Part shown: positions 17,029 to 25,273 of the stretch, piece by piece
How the letters are laid out: each line of letters starts with the position of its first letter
Numbering within the stretch: position 1 is the first letter of the stretch
Origin: Streptomyces sp. HM190
GTDB lineage: Bacteria > Actinomycetota > Actinomycetes > Streptomycetales > Streptomycetaceae
DNA: 64,000 nt
Reading direction: 5' to 3'
Assembly (NCBI RefSeq): GCF_009857135.1
Contig: NZ_CP047318.1
Span: forward strand, 7,626,001 to 7,690,000
Notes under the pieces: generated by a model
What the model was told of the DNA's origin: nothing
Databases searched by the model: none
What the model saw: only the letters and a program-made list of their open reading frames with translations
Program-made: the position numbers and the translations under genes

Positions 17029-18057
17029 TTGAAGGCACTGGTCAAGGAGAAGGCGGAGCCCGGACTCTGGCTCGTGGACGTACCGGAGCCGGGGATCGGG
17101 CCCGGCGACGTACTGATCAAGGTGCTGCGGACCGGTGTCTGCGGTACCGACCTGCACATCCGGTCCTGGGACGGCTGGGCCCGGCAGACCATCAGCACCC
17201 CGCTCGTGGTCGGCCACGAGTTCGTGGGCGAGGTCGTCGACACCGGCCGGGACGTCGTGGACGTGAAGGTCGGCGACCGGGTCAGCGGCGAGGGCCACCT
17301 GGTGTGCGGCAAGTGCCGCAACTGTCTCGCCGGGCGCCGCCACCTGTGCCGTGCCACCGTCGGCCTGGGCGTGGGGCGAGACGGCGCGTTCGCGGAGTAC
17401 GTGGCGCTGCCCGCGTCCAACGTGTGGGTGCACCGCCTCCCCGTGGACCTGGACGTCGCGGCGATCTTCGACCCGTTCGGCAACGCCGTGCACACCGCGC
17501 TGTCCTTCCCGCTCGTCGGGGAGGACGTCCTCATCACCGGGGCGGGCCCCATCGGTCTGATGGCCGCCGCCGTCGCCCGGCACGCCGGCGCCCGGCACGT
17601 CGTCGTCACGGACGTCAGCGCGGACCGGCTGGAACTCGCCCGCAAGATCGGCGTCAGCCTGGCGATCGACGTGTCCGCGTCGAGCATCGCCGAGGGCCAG
17701 CGGCACCTCGGGCTGCGCGAGGGCTTCGACATCGGCCTGGAGATGTCGGGCAACCCCGCCGCGATGCGCGACATGATCGCCAACATGACGCACGGCGGCC
17801 GGATCGCCATGCTCGGACTGCCGTCCGAGGAGTTCGCCGTCGACTGGTCCCGGATCGTCACCTCCATGATCACGATCAAGGGCATCTACGGCCGGGAGAT
17901 GTTCGAGACCTGGTACGCCATGTCGGTGCTGCTGGAGGGCGGCCTCGACCTCGCCCCGGTGATCACCGGCCGCTACGGCTACCGCGACCACGAGGCCGCC
18001 TTCGCGGACGCGGCGAGCGGACGCGGCGGCAAGGTCATCCTCGACTGGACCTCGTAA
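17029..18057 (+). CDS. tdh: L-threonine 3-dehydrogenase
   Basis: A 342-residue zinc medium-chain dehydrogenase that oxidises L-threonine to 2-amino-3-ketobutyrate with NAD+. Zinc-site motifs are GVCGTDLH (Cys38) and GHEFVGEV (His63). The structural-zinc cysteines lie in LVCGKCRNCLAGRRHLC. The Rossmann motif is GAGPIG. TTG at 17029 is chosen because it gives KALVKEKAEPGLW, aligned with the start of E. coli Tdh, and AGGAG lies 8 nt upstream; a GTG six nt upstream sits too close to that site. It is followed by kbl 107 bp later; together they convert threonine to glycine and acetyl-CoA. Confidence 0.93.
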   Translation: MKALVKEKAEPGLWLVDVPEPGIGPGDVLIKVLRTGVCGTDLHIRSWDGWARQTISTPLVVGHEFVGEVVDTGRDVVDVKVGDRVSGEGHLVCGKCRNCLAGRRHLCRATVGLGVGRDGAFAEYVALPASNVWVHRLPVDLDVAAIFDPFGNAVHTALSFPLVGEDVLITGAGPIGLMAAAVARHAGARHVVVTDVSADRLELARKIGVSLAIDVSASSIAEGQRHLGLREGFDIGLEMSGNPAAMRDMIANMTHGGRIAMLGLPSEEFAVDWSRIVTSMITIKGIYGREMFETWYAMSVLLEGGLDLAPVITGRYGYRDHEAAFADAASGRGGKVILDWTS

Positions 18058-18164
18058 GTCACCTGCCCGGCGCGGCGAACCCGGACGGGCGAGCCGCCGC
18101 ACCGCGCCAGCAATCCGTGTCCCCGGACCCGCACCGCCGGGCCCGCACCCCTGGGAGCCTTCCG

Positions 18165-19364
18165 ATGTTCGACTCCGTGCGCGACGACCTCCGCGCCACC
18201 CTCGACGAGATCCGCGCCGCCGGACTGCACAAGCCCGAGCGGGTCATCGGCACCCCGCAGTCCGCGACGGTGAACGTCACCGCGGGCGGCCGCCCCGGCG
18301 CGGTGCTCAACTTCTGCGCGAACAACTACCTCGGTCTCGCCGACCACCCCGAGGTCGTCGCCGCCGCCCACGAGGCCCTCGACCGCTGGGGCTACGGCAT
18401 GGCCTCCGTCCGCTTCATCTGCGGGACGCAGGAGGTGCACAAGGAGCTGGAGGCACGGCTGTCGGCGTTCCTCGGCCAGGAGGACACGATCCTGTACTCC
18501 TCCTGCTTCGACGCCAACGGCGGTGTCTTCGAGACCCTCCTCGGCGCCGAGGACGCGGTCATCTCCGACGCCCTCAACCACGCCTCCATCATCGACGGCA
18601 TCCGCCTGTCGAAGGCCCGCCGCTTCCGCTACGCCAACCGTGATCTCGCCGACCTGGAAAGGCAGTTGAAGGAGGCCACCGAGGGCGGCGCCCGGCGCAA
18701 GCTGATCGTCACCGACGGCGTCTTCTCCATGGACGGCTACGTGGCCCCGCTCCACGAGATCTGCGACCTCGCCGACCGCCACGACGCCATGGTCATGGTC
18801 GACGACTCCCACGCCGTGGGCTTCACCGGCCCCGGCGGCCGGGGCACACCCGAGCTGCACGGCGTCATGGACCGCGTCGACATCATCACCGGCACCCTCG
18901 GCAAGGCGCTCGGCGGCGCCTCCGGCGGCTACGTCGCCGCCCGTGCCGAGATCGTGGCCCTGCTGCGCCAGCGGTCCCGCCCCTACCTCTTCTCGAACAC
19001 GCTCGCCCCGGTGATCGCCGCAGCCTCCCTGAAGGTCCTGGACCTCCTCGAATCCGCCGACGACCTGCGGGTCCGGCTCGCCGAGAACACGGCGCTGTTC
19101 CGCCGCCGGATGACCGAGGAGGGCTTCGACATCCTCCCCGGCGACCACCCCATCGCGCCCGTGATGATCGGGGACGCGGCGAAGGCGGGCCGGCTGGCCG
19201 AGCTGCTCCTGGAGCGCGGTGTGTACGTGATCGGCTTCTCCTACCCGGTCGTCCCGCAGGGCCAGGCCCGCATCCGGGTCCAGTTGTCCGCGGCGCACTC
19301 GACGGACGACGTGAACCGCGCGGTGGACGCGTTCGTCGCCGCGCGGGCCGAGCTGGAGGGCTGA
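18165..19364 (+). CDS. kbl: Glycine C-acetyltransferase (2-amino-3-ketobutyrate CoA ligase)
   Basis: A 399-residue PLP enzyme, length as in E. coli Kbl. It cleaves 2-amino-3-ketobutyrate with CoA into glycine and acetyl-CoA. Family motifs include NFCANNYLGLADHP, MASVRFICGTQ, DDSHAVGFTG and GTLGKALGGASGG, which carries the PLP-binding lysine. Start ATG 18165 follows GGGAG. It is directly downstream of tdh, completing the two-step threonine-to-glycine route. Confidence 0.95.
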   Translation: MFDSVRDDLRATLDEIRAAGLHKPERVIGTPQSATVNVTAGGRPGAVLNFCANNYLGLADHPEVVAAAHEALDRWGYGMASVRFICGTQEVHKELEARLSAFLGQEDTILYSSCFDANGGVFETLLGAEDAVISDALNHASIIDGIRLSKARRFRYANRDLADLERQLKEATEGGARRKLIVTDGVFSMDGYVAPLHEICDLADRHDAMVMVDDSHAVGFTGPGGRGTPELHGVMDRVDIITGTLGKALGGASGGYVAARAEIVALLRQRSRPYLFSNTLAPVIAAASLKVLDLLESADDLRVRLAENTALFRRRMTEEGFDILPGDHPIAPVMIGDAAKAGRLAELLLERGVYVIGFSYPVVPQGQARIRVQLSAAHSTDDVNRAVDAFVAARAELEG

Positions 19365-19377
19365 CCCGGGGCCGGGC

Positions 19378-19414
19378 GGGACCGGTCAGGGGAAGACGGG
19401 ACCGGTCAGGGGAA
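19378..19414. repeat. 17-bp direct repeat upstream of LysR gene
   Basis: GGGACCGGTCAGGGGAA occurs at 19378-19394 and again at 19398-19414, a 20-bp period, in the 77-bp kbl/LysR spacer. Two turns of the helix apart, it could be a tandem regulator site or a slippage duplication. Confidence 0.6.
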
Positions 19415-19441
19415 AAGCGGGGGTTTGAGAGAATCGGTCCC

Positions 19442-20341
19442 ATGATCGAGGCACGGCGGCTCCACATCCTGCGTGCGGTGGCCGACCACCGCACGGTGAC
19501 GGCGGCTGCCGCCGCGCTCTACCTCACCCCGTCCGCCGTCTCCCAGCAGCTCACCGCGCTGGAGCAGGAGACCGGCCACCGGCTGGTCGAGCGGGGCGCG
19601 AAGGGCGTACGGCTCACCCCTGCCGGTGAGATCCTGCTGAGCCACACCAACGCCGTCCTCGCCCAGCTGGAGCGGGCCGAGGCGGAGCTGGCCGCGTACA
19701 GCTCGGGCGCGGCCGGCACGGTCACGGTGGCCTCCTTCGCCACCGGGATCGCCCAGGTCGTCGCGCCCGCCGTGGCCCTCCTCGCCCGCTCGTCCCCCGG
19801 CATACGCCTGCGCGTCCAGGACACCGAGGGGGACGCGAGCCTCCCGATGGTCCTGGACCGGCAGGTCGACATAGCGGTGGCGGTCGAGTACCGGGGCGCA
19901 CCCGCCGCCGACGACCCCCGGCTCACCCATGTCCCGCTGTACGCCGAGCCCTTCGACGCGGTGGTGCCCCTGAACCACCGGCTGGCCGACGCCGAGGAGG
20001 TGCCGCTCGCGGAGCTGGCGAAGGACCCGTGGATCGGCCCCTACCCCGGCAACCCCTGCCATGACGTGGTCGTCCTGGCCTGCGAGAACGCCGGGTTCCA
20101 GCCCCGCCTCGAACACTCCTCCGACGACTTCCGCGCCGTCGTCGCCCTGGCCTCCGCCGACGCGGGCGTGGCCCTCGTGCCACGCTCCGCCCTGCGCGGC
20201 ATGGACCTGGCCGCGGTGGTCGTCCGCCCCGTCGACGGAGTGGCCCCCACCCGCCGCGTCTTCGCCGCGGTGCGGCGCGGTGCCGAGGGACACCCGCTGA
20301 TCAAGCCGGTGCTGGAGGCGCTCGGGGAGGCGGCCGGGTAG
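19442..20341 (+). CDS. LysR-family transcriptional regulator
   Basis: A 299-residue LTTR with an N-terminal helix-turn-helix (AAAALYLTPSAVSQQLTALEQE at about 19-40, cited in part) and a substrate domain starting GTVTVASFATG. It is co-oriented with and 77 bp downstream of kbl. It may be co-transcribed, and control of threonine catabolism is possible but unproven. Start ATG 19442 gives the standard MIEARRLHILRAVADH N-terminus. Confidence 0.88.
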   Translation: MIEARRLHILRAVADHRTVTAAAAALYLTPSAVSQQLTALEQETGHRLVERGAKGVRLTPAGEILLSHTNAVLAQLERAEAELAAYSSGAAGTVTVASFATGIAQVVAPAVALLARSSPGIRLRVQDTEGDASLPMVLDRQVDIAVAVEYRGAPAADDPRLTHVPLYAEPFDAVVPLNHRLADAEEVPLAELAKDPWIGPYPGNPCHDVVVLACENAGFQPRLEHSSDDFRAVVALASADAGVALVPRSALRGMDLAAVVVRPVDGVAPTRRVFAAVRRGAEGHPLIKPVLEALGEAAG

Positions 20342-20376
20342 GCGCGCGGCCGGTGGCGGCGCCTCAGGGTGTCCCC

Positions 20377-20408
20377 GATTCTGGGATAGCATCCCGGATG
20401 TGGGAATC
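20377..20408. promoter_or_regulatory. Leaderless promoter and nested palindrome of the XRE-cupin gene
   Basis: GGGAT-AGC-ATCCC (20383-20395) lies inside outer arms GATTC (20377-20381) and GAATC (20404-20408). A -10-like TAGCAT (20387-20392) ends seven bases before the GTG start, predicting a leaderless transcript. The palindrome would overlap the polymerase site, fitting autorepression. Inference from sequence only. Confidence 0.5.
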
Positions 20409-20978
20409 GCGGAAGAGGTGCTGGACCCTGTCGACCTGCGCCTCGCCGCTCGGCTCGCCGAACTGCGGGCCGAACGGGGCTGGTCGCTGGGGGAGTTGGC
20501 CGAGCGCAGCGGGGTGAGCCGTTCGACGCTGTCCCGTGCCGAGCGGGCCGAGACCAGCCCGACGGCGGCGCTGCTGAACCGTCTCTGCCATGTCTACGGC
20601 CGGACCATGTCCCAGCTGCTCAGCGAGGTGGAGGCCGAGCCCGTCACCGTCGTCCGCGTGGCCGACCAGCTCGTCTGGGAGGACAGGGCGTCCGGTTTCG
20701 TGCGGCGCTCGGTGTCGCCGCCCGCGGCCGGGCTGCGCGGGGAACTGGTCGAGGGCCGGCTCACGGCGGGCGCCGACCTCGCGTACGACGGCCCGTCCGT
20801 GCCCGGCCTGGAACAGCACATCTGGGTCCTGGAGGGCGTCCTCCGGGTGACGGAGCGGGGCGTTGAGCACGAACTGGCCGCCGGTGACTGTCTGCGGATG
20901 AGGGTCTGGGGACCCGTGCGCTTCGCCTGCCCGGGTCCGCGGGACGCGCGGTACGCGCTGGTGGTGGTCGAACCGTGA
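20400..20978 (+). CDS. XRE-family regulator with cupin sensor domain
   Basis: A 192-residue protein with an XRE helix-turn-helix (residues 12-70; LAERSGVSRSTLSRAERAE) and a C-terminal cupin barrel (about 110-190; GLEQHIWVLEGVLRV and LAAGDCLRM). Such regulators typically control transport or catabolism of small molecules. GTG 20400 is the start; the ATG two bases upstream is out of frame. The next gene, a GNAT, overlaps by 4 nt (GTGA), so the pair is an operon and the acetyltransferase may be its main target. Confidence 0.88.
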   Translation: MGIAEEVLDPVDLRLAARLAELRAERGWSLGELAERSGVSRSTLSRAERAETSPTAALLNRLCHVYGRTMSQLLSEVEAEPVTVVRVADQLVWEDRASGFVRRSVSPPAAGLRGELVEGRLTAGADLAYDGPSVPGLEQHIWVLEGVLRVTERGVEHELAAGDCLRMRVWGPVRFACPGPRDARYALVVVEP

Positions 20979-21538
20979 TCACGATCGAGCGGCTCGACGA
21001 CCGCCCTCGACTGCTGTCGGCCCTGGAGGACCTGGCGGACCTGCTGGTCCGCACCGTGAACGGCGGGGCCTCCGTCGGCTTCCTCGCGCCGCTGGACCGC
21101 GCGGCGGCCACGGCCTGGTGGCGAGGGCGCGCCGACGCGGTCCAGCGGGCAGAACTCGCCGTGTGGGTGGCGCGCGACGGGGACCGGCTGATCGGCACCG
21201 TGAGTCTCGCCCTCCCGGACAAGCCCAACAGCCGCCACCGGGCCGAGCTGGTGAAGCTGATGGTCCACCCCGACGGGCGGGGGCGGGGCGTCGGCAAGGC
21301 GCTGCTCGCGACCGCCGAGCGGGCGGCCCACGACGCCGGCGTCACCCTGCTCCACCTCGACACGGAGACCGACAGCCCGGCCGAGCACCTCTACGCCCGG
21401 ACCGGCTGGACGAGGATCGGAGCGATCCCCGACTACGCGGCGGACCCGCACGGACGCCTGCGGCCCACGTCGCTCTACTACAAGCGCGTGGGGCCGGCGG
21501 CCGGTGACACCGCGGGGGCGGCGGCTACCGCCGGGTGA
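20975..21538 (+). CDS. GNAT-family N-acetyltransferase
   Basis: A 187-residue GNAT. The acetyl-CoA-binding motif A is ELVKLMVHPDGRGRGVGKALL (residues ~89-109, with the R/Q-x-x-G-x-G/A pattern), followed by a LYARTGW motif B. It probably acetylates a small amine. GTG start overlaps the XRE-cupin stop. The substrate is unknown; resistance or detoxification is one possibility. Confidence 0.87.
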   Translation: MITIERLDDRPRLLSALEDLADLLVRTVNGGASVGFLAPLDRAAATAWWRGRADAVQRAELAVWVARDGDRLIGTVSLALPDKPNSRHRAELVKLMVHPDGRGRGVGKALLATAERAAHDAGVTLLHLDTETDSPAEHLYARTGWTRIGAIPDYAADPHGRLRPTSLYYKRVGPAAGDTAGAAATAG

Positions 21539-21568
21539 TTGTCAGTGGTGGCCGCTACTGTGCGTCGC

Positions 21569-21928
21569 ATGCCGGATGCCGAAGACGTACGACGTGTCGC
21601 CCTCTCGCTGCCCGACACCACCGAGAAGGTCGCCTGGAACATGCCCACCTTCCGGGTCGCGGGCAAGATGTTCGCGACGCTGCCCGAGGACGAGACGTCC
21701 ATCGCCGTGCGCTGCCCCAAGGAGGAGCGTGACGAGCTGGTGTTGGCCGAGCCCGAGAAGTTCTGGATCGCCGACCACGAGGCGGGGTTCGCCTGGGTGC
21801 GGGTGCGGCTGGCCGCCCTGGAGGACGAGCCGGAACTACGGGACATCCTCGCCGACTCCTGGCGCCAGGCCGCCCCCGGGCGACTCCTCGACGCCTACCC
21901 GGAGCTGGGGATACCGGCCGCCGAGTGA
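21569..21928 (+). CDS. MmcQ/YjbR-family protein
   Basis: A 119-residue YjbR-like protein (CyaY-like fold), with the typical VRRVALSLPDTTEK start, FRVAGKMFATL and AVRCPKEERDEL segments. The biochemical function of the family is unknown. ATG 21569 is preferred over an upstream TTG at 21539; TACTGT eight bases before it could be the -10 of a leaderless transcript. It converges with the transketolase genes 30 bp away. Confidence 0.82.
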   Translation: MPDAEDVRRVALSLPDTTEKVAWNMPTFRVAGKMFATLPEDETSIAVRCPKEERDELVLAEPEKFWIADHEAGFAWVRVRLAALEDEPELRDILADSWRQAAPGRLLDAYPELGIPAAE

Positions 21929-21958
21929 AGGCCGTCGGGCGCCCGGCGCGGCGCCGGA

Positions 21959-22879
21959 TCAGGCGCCCGCCCGTGGCTTGAGGAAACCGGCGATCCGCGT
22001 CCGCAGCGAGGGTGCGTCCAAGCCGTGCGCGGTCACGTGTTCCTCGATCTGCCCGTACCGCCGCAGCTCCGGGCGCCCGACCCCGAGTCCGAGGACACGG
22101 TGGGGCACATCGGCGAGCGCGTCGTTCGCGGCGGCCGTGGACGTGCCCGCCAGATACGGCTCCACCAGTACCACATCGGTGCCCGCCGCCCCGGTCGCCC
22201 GGCGCAGCGCCGCCCCGTCGAAGGGGCGCACGGTGGTCGCGTACAGCACCGTCACATCGAGCCCCTCCGTCGCCGCGAGCACGGCGTCGAGCATCGGCCC
22301 GACGGCGACGACCACCCCGCGACGCCCCTCGCGCACCGTGAGGAACCGCTGGCCGTCCACGGCGAGCGCACGCCTGTTCGCCTGCACGGACAGGCGGACG
22401 TACACCTTGTCGTCCTTGGCCCCGCCCGCGCCCACCGCGTGCCGGAGCAGCGTCTCGGCCTCGTCGGGGTGCCCCGGCACATGGACCGTCCAGCCGTCGA
22501 GCGTGTCGAGCAGGGCCACGTCGCCCGGTGCCATGTGCGTGTAGCCGCCGGCCGGCCAGTCGAACGAGGCGGCGGCGCTCACCAGGACCGCGCCCACGTC
22601 CTGGTGCCCGAGATCCAGCTTGACCTGCTCGAAGGGGCGCTCCACCAGGAAGCTGGCGAAGGTGTGCAGCACCGGTCGCATCCCGGTCAGCGCCAGTCCC
22701 GCGCCCGCGCCGATCAGCAGCTGTTCACGGATGCCGACATTGACGACCCGGTCCGGATGTCGCCGCTCCGCCTCCGCGAAACGGTCCCTGCCGATCTCGG
22801 CGAGCACCACCGCGACCCGGGGGTCCTCGTCGAGCAGCCGGGAGACGACAGGGGCGAAGCGTTCCCGCATGGTGTCCAT
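21959..22879 (-). CDS. Transketolase-like protein, C-terminal subunit
   Basis: A 306-residue protein covering the pyrimidine-binding and C-terminal domains of transketolase. VNVGIREQLLIGAGAGLAL contains the catalytic glutamate that contacts ThDP, followed by MRPVLHTFASFLVERPFEQ. With the N-terminal subunit upstream it forms a split transketolase that transfers two-carbon units between sugars or related carbonyls. The gap to the N-subunit is 90 bp. Substrate unknown; dedicated secondary pathways often use this split form. Confidence 0.88.
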   Translation of the reverse strand: MDTMRERFAPVVSRLLDEDPRVAVVLAEIGRDRFAEAERRHPDRVVNVGIREQLLIGAGAGLALTGMRPVLHTFASFLVERPFEQVKLDLGHQDVGAVLVSAAASFDWPAGGYTHMAPGDVALLDTLDGWTVHVPGHPDEAETLLRHAVGAGGAKDDKVYVRLSVQANRRALAVDGQRFLTVREGRRGVVVAVGPMLDAVLAATEGLDVTVLYATTVRPFDGAALRRATGAAGTDVVLVEPYLAGTSTAAANDALADVPHRVLGLGVGRPELRRYGQIEEHVTAHGLDAPSLRTRIAGFLKPRAGA

Positions 22880-22969
22880 GAGCGCGGAGTGTCCTTTCGG
22901 AAGAGATGACGAGAGAGGGGGAGAGCTGAGAGGGGTGAGAAGTGCGAGGGGAGCGCGGAGCGGGTCGGG

Positions 22970-23689
22970 TCAGGTCTGGACGGGTGCGGGGGCGTTCTTC
23001 GGCTCCACGCGGGCCACCACCACCCGGGGGCGGCCCGGATGCGGGGCGGTGAACGCGGCGTGGAGCGCCTCGTGGTTCCGGCCGTCCACCGTCTCCGCGG
23101 ACCAGCCCGCCGCCTCGAACCGCGCGGCGATGCCGCCGGGTCGCGCGTGACTGGCCGAGGAGTTGTCGATCACGATCGTGTGCAGCCGGTCGAGTCCGGC
23201 CGGTCCCGCGAACGCGATCGCCTCGTGGTTGCTGCCCTCGTCCAGCTCGGCGTCCCCGATGAGCACCCACACCGCCGGACCGGGCCGCCCCTGGGCGCGC
23301 AGACCGAGCGCCGTCCCCACCGCGATCGGCAGGCCGTGGCCGAGCGACCCGCTGCCGATCTCGGCGCCCGGCACCAGCACCCGGTCCGGGTGGTGGCCGA
23401 GCGGCGAGTCGTAGGAGCCGAAGCCGGGCAGCCACTCGACCGGGAGGAATCCCTTGGCGGCGAGCACCGCGTAGTACGCCATCGGCCCATGGCCCTTGGA
23501 GAGCAGGAACCGGTCGCGCTCCGGGTCGTCCAGCCGCTCCGGGTCCACCCGCAGCACCCGGTCGTAGAGCACCCACAGCGCGTCCAGCGTGGACGTGGCC
23601 GCGGGGCCGTGCTTCTCGTCGCCCGTCATCAGCGCCATCAGTCGTGGCAGATCAGTGAAACCGTGGGTGCGTCGCGTCGTGGTAGTCAT
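22970..23689 (-). CDS. Transketolase-like protein, N-terminal subunit
   Basis: A 239-residue ThDP-binding subunit. FLLSKGHGPMAYYAVLA and the ThDP/metal motif GDAELDEGSNHEA (GDG-N-like) are conserved. It pairs with the downstream C-terminal subunit. Start ATG 23689 has no clear ribosome site, so a leaderless mRNA is possible. A 20-bp MerR/SoxR-like palindrome ends 16 bp upstream, suggesting activation by a MerR-family protein encoded elsewhere. Confidence 0.88.
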   Translation of the reverse strand: MTTTTRRTHGFTDLPRLMALMTGDEKHGPAATSTLDALWVLYDRVLRVDPERLDDPERDRFLLSKGHGPMAYYAVLAAKGFLPVEWLPGFGSYDSPLGHHPDRVLVPGAEIGSGSLGHGLPIAVGTALGLRAQGRPGPAVWVLIGDAELDEGSNHEAIAFAGPAGLDRLHTIVIDNSSASHARPGGIAARFEAAGWSAETVDGRNHEALHAAFTAPHPGRPRVVVARVEPKNAPAPVQT

Positions 23690-23704
23690 GTAGAGAAGCG
23701 TTCA

Positions 23705-23724
23705 ACCTCAACCAAGCTTGAGGT
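23705..23724. promoter_or_regulatory. MerR/SoxR-type palindromic operator upstream of split transketolase
   Basis: ACCTCAA-N6-TTGAGGT is a perfect 7-bp-arm palindrome matching the CCTCAA-N6-TTGAGG layout of SoxR-like MerR sites. On the minus strand TTGACC (23727-23722) overlaps its upstream edge as a possible -35. No convincing -10 was found at 19-20 bp, so the promoter itself is uncertain. Confidence 0.65.
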
Positions 23725-23801
23725 CAAGTGGTGATCCTGCGGGGGTCTCACGGTGGCCGGTCGCGGCAGAAACGGGTGCGCGATCACCGGCCCGAGTGCG
23801 G

Positions 23802-23807
23802 TATTGT
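23802..23807 (+). promoter_or_regulatory. -10 element of tRNA-Pro copy 1
   Basis: TATTGT followed by TGCGCG 51 bp before the tRNA. The same TA--GT-TGCGCG layout precedes all three tRNA-Pro copies. No clear -35 was found. Confidence 0.45.
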
Positions 23808-23852
23808 TTCCGTGCGCGTTCGGCCAGGGGAAAGCCCAGGTCAGGCGGGCAA

Positions 23853-23926
<74 letters not shown>

Positions 23927-23945
23927 CTTTTCGAAGTCGAAGGTC

Positions 23946-23980
23946 AGAGGCCGCTTCAGAGCAGATCTGAAGCGGCCTCT
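23946..23980 (+). terminator. Terminator of tRNA-Pro copy 1
   Basis: A perfect 15-bp stem (23946-23960 and 23966-23980) with loop gcaga lies 20 bp after the tRNA, followed by a short pyrimidine tract. Confidence 0.75.
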
Positions 23981-24348
23981 TCCTGTGTCCGGAACGGTCC
24001 TCGGGCATGCCGCACTCCAGATCCGGGGCACCGGGGGGCGCCGCATGAGGACAAACCGAACACGGCAGCCTCCGGGTGCCTCTCCGGCGTCATCCGCGAC
24101 CCCTTGCGGCAGATCGCCGATGGCGCCGTCGCCGACCTCGTCGCCGGCGCTCCCGAAGCCGCAGTCGAGGCATCGTGGGCTCTTGGCCGTCCGCCTTCGA
24201 CTCCTCCCGCGCCGCCGCGCCGGGGCTCGAACCCGACCCGGACCTCGCGTCGCTGGTGCGGGAGCACCTCGCCGGTTCGCCGAGGCAGTGCTGATCGGCC
24301 GGTTGCCGTCCGGTCGCGGAGGCCTCCTTCTGCCGTGGACCCTGGGGT
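23981..24348. other. Gene-free stretch with possible decayed ORF after tRNA-Pro copy 1
   Basis: No intact gene. A + frame around 24095-24170 reads LSGVIRDPLRQIADGAVADLVAGAPEAAVEA (quoted from its ends), and after a frame change around 24180-24290 reads PGLEPDPDLASLVREHLAG before a stop. Both parts have coding-like composition, so this may be the remains of a broken gene. No family could be named. Confidence 0.3.
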
Positions 24349-25119
24349 TCAGTTCTTCAGGGCGACCAGGACATGACTGTCGCCGTACTGCCAGACGGGC
24401 GTGACGTGGGCGAAGCCCGCCGCGCGCAGCAGTTCGACGTGGCACGCCAGGGGCAGGTCGTTGTCGTTGCCGTCGTGGTTGCCGGACGCGGCCCGGCGCT
24501 TCTCGCGCTGCGCGAACAGATCGGCCAGCTCGGGGTCCTCGGCCGCCGCCGCCCACCAGGACCGCCAGTCCTCGTGCTCGCGGGTGCGTGACCGCTCGGC
24601 ACGGCGGCGGCCCACCACGGTGGTGAGGTCCGCGCACCGTCGGTCGTCCAGGGGGAAGTGGTCGCCGTTGACGAGGGCGCCGCCGGGCCGCAGCAGCGCG
24701 AACAGGCTCCGGTACGTACGCAGCAGGGTCCGCTCGGAGAGGTAGTGCAGGGCGGTTGAGGAGACGACCGCGTCCAGGGGGCCCTCCAGAGCGAGGACGT
24801 CCGTCCAGTCGGCCTCGCCGATGACGGCGTCGACGAAGCGGGCGGCGTCCGCGTGGTGCGTACGGCCCAGTTCGAGGAGCAGAGGGTCCATGTCCACGGC
24901 GACGATCCCGGCGTCCGGGAGCCGCGCGGCGAGCCGGGCGGCCAGCGACCCGGGACCGCAGCCGAGATCGAGCAGCAGCGGCCGGGGCCGCCCGGTGATG
25001 ATGTGCTCGACGACGTCGCCGATGACCGTGAACCGCTCCTCGCGGGCGACGGCGTAGTGCTGCTGCTGGCGTTCCCAGCGCTCGATCCACACCTCGGCCG
25101 TCTCCATGCTCACGCCCAT
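24349..25119 (-). CDS. Class I SAM-dependent methyltransferase
   Basis: A 256-residue Rossmann methyltransferase with motif I LLLDLGCGPGSLAARLA (residues ~48-64), an acidic residue in VAVDMDP and a post-motif DAVVSSTALHYL. It transfers methyl from S-adenosylmethionine to an unknown acceptor. ATG 25119 is used; an in-frame ATG four codons later is equally possible. It is monocistronic on the minus strand, 154 bp downstream of the PLP operon, so co-function is uncertain. Confidence 0.85.
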   Translation of the reverse strand: MGVSMETAEVWIERWERQQQHYAVAREERFTVIGDVVEHIITGRPRPLLLDLGCGPGSLAARLAARLPDAGIVAVDMDPLLLELGRTHHADAARFVDAVIGEADWTDVLALEGPLDAVVSSTALHYLSERTLLRTYRSLFALLRPGGALVNGDHFPLDDRRCADLTTVVGRRRAERSRTREHEDWRSWWAAAAEDPELADLFAQREKRRAASGNHDGNDNDLPLACHVELLRAAGFAHVTPVWQYGDSHVLVALKN

Positions 25120-25273
25120 GGCCTCGCGTCGCCTCTTCTTCCGTCCCGCACCGCCGGTCGTGATCAGAACCTACCGGTTATTGGAAACGGTTTCCATTCG
25201 TGTGTGCGGGGCAGGGGTGCGGCACGGGGCAGAGGGGCGGCCAGGGGCAGGGGGGACGGCGTAGGGCGTGCGG

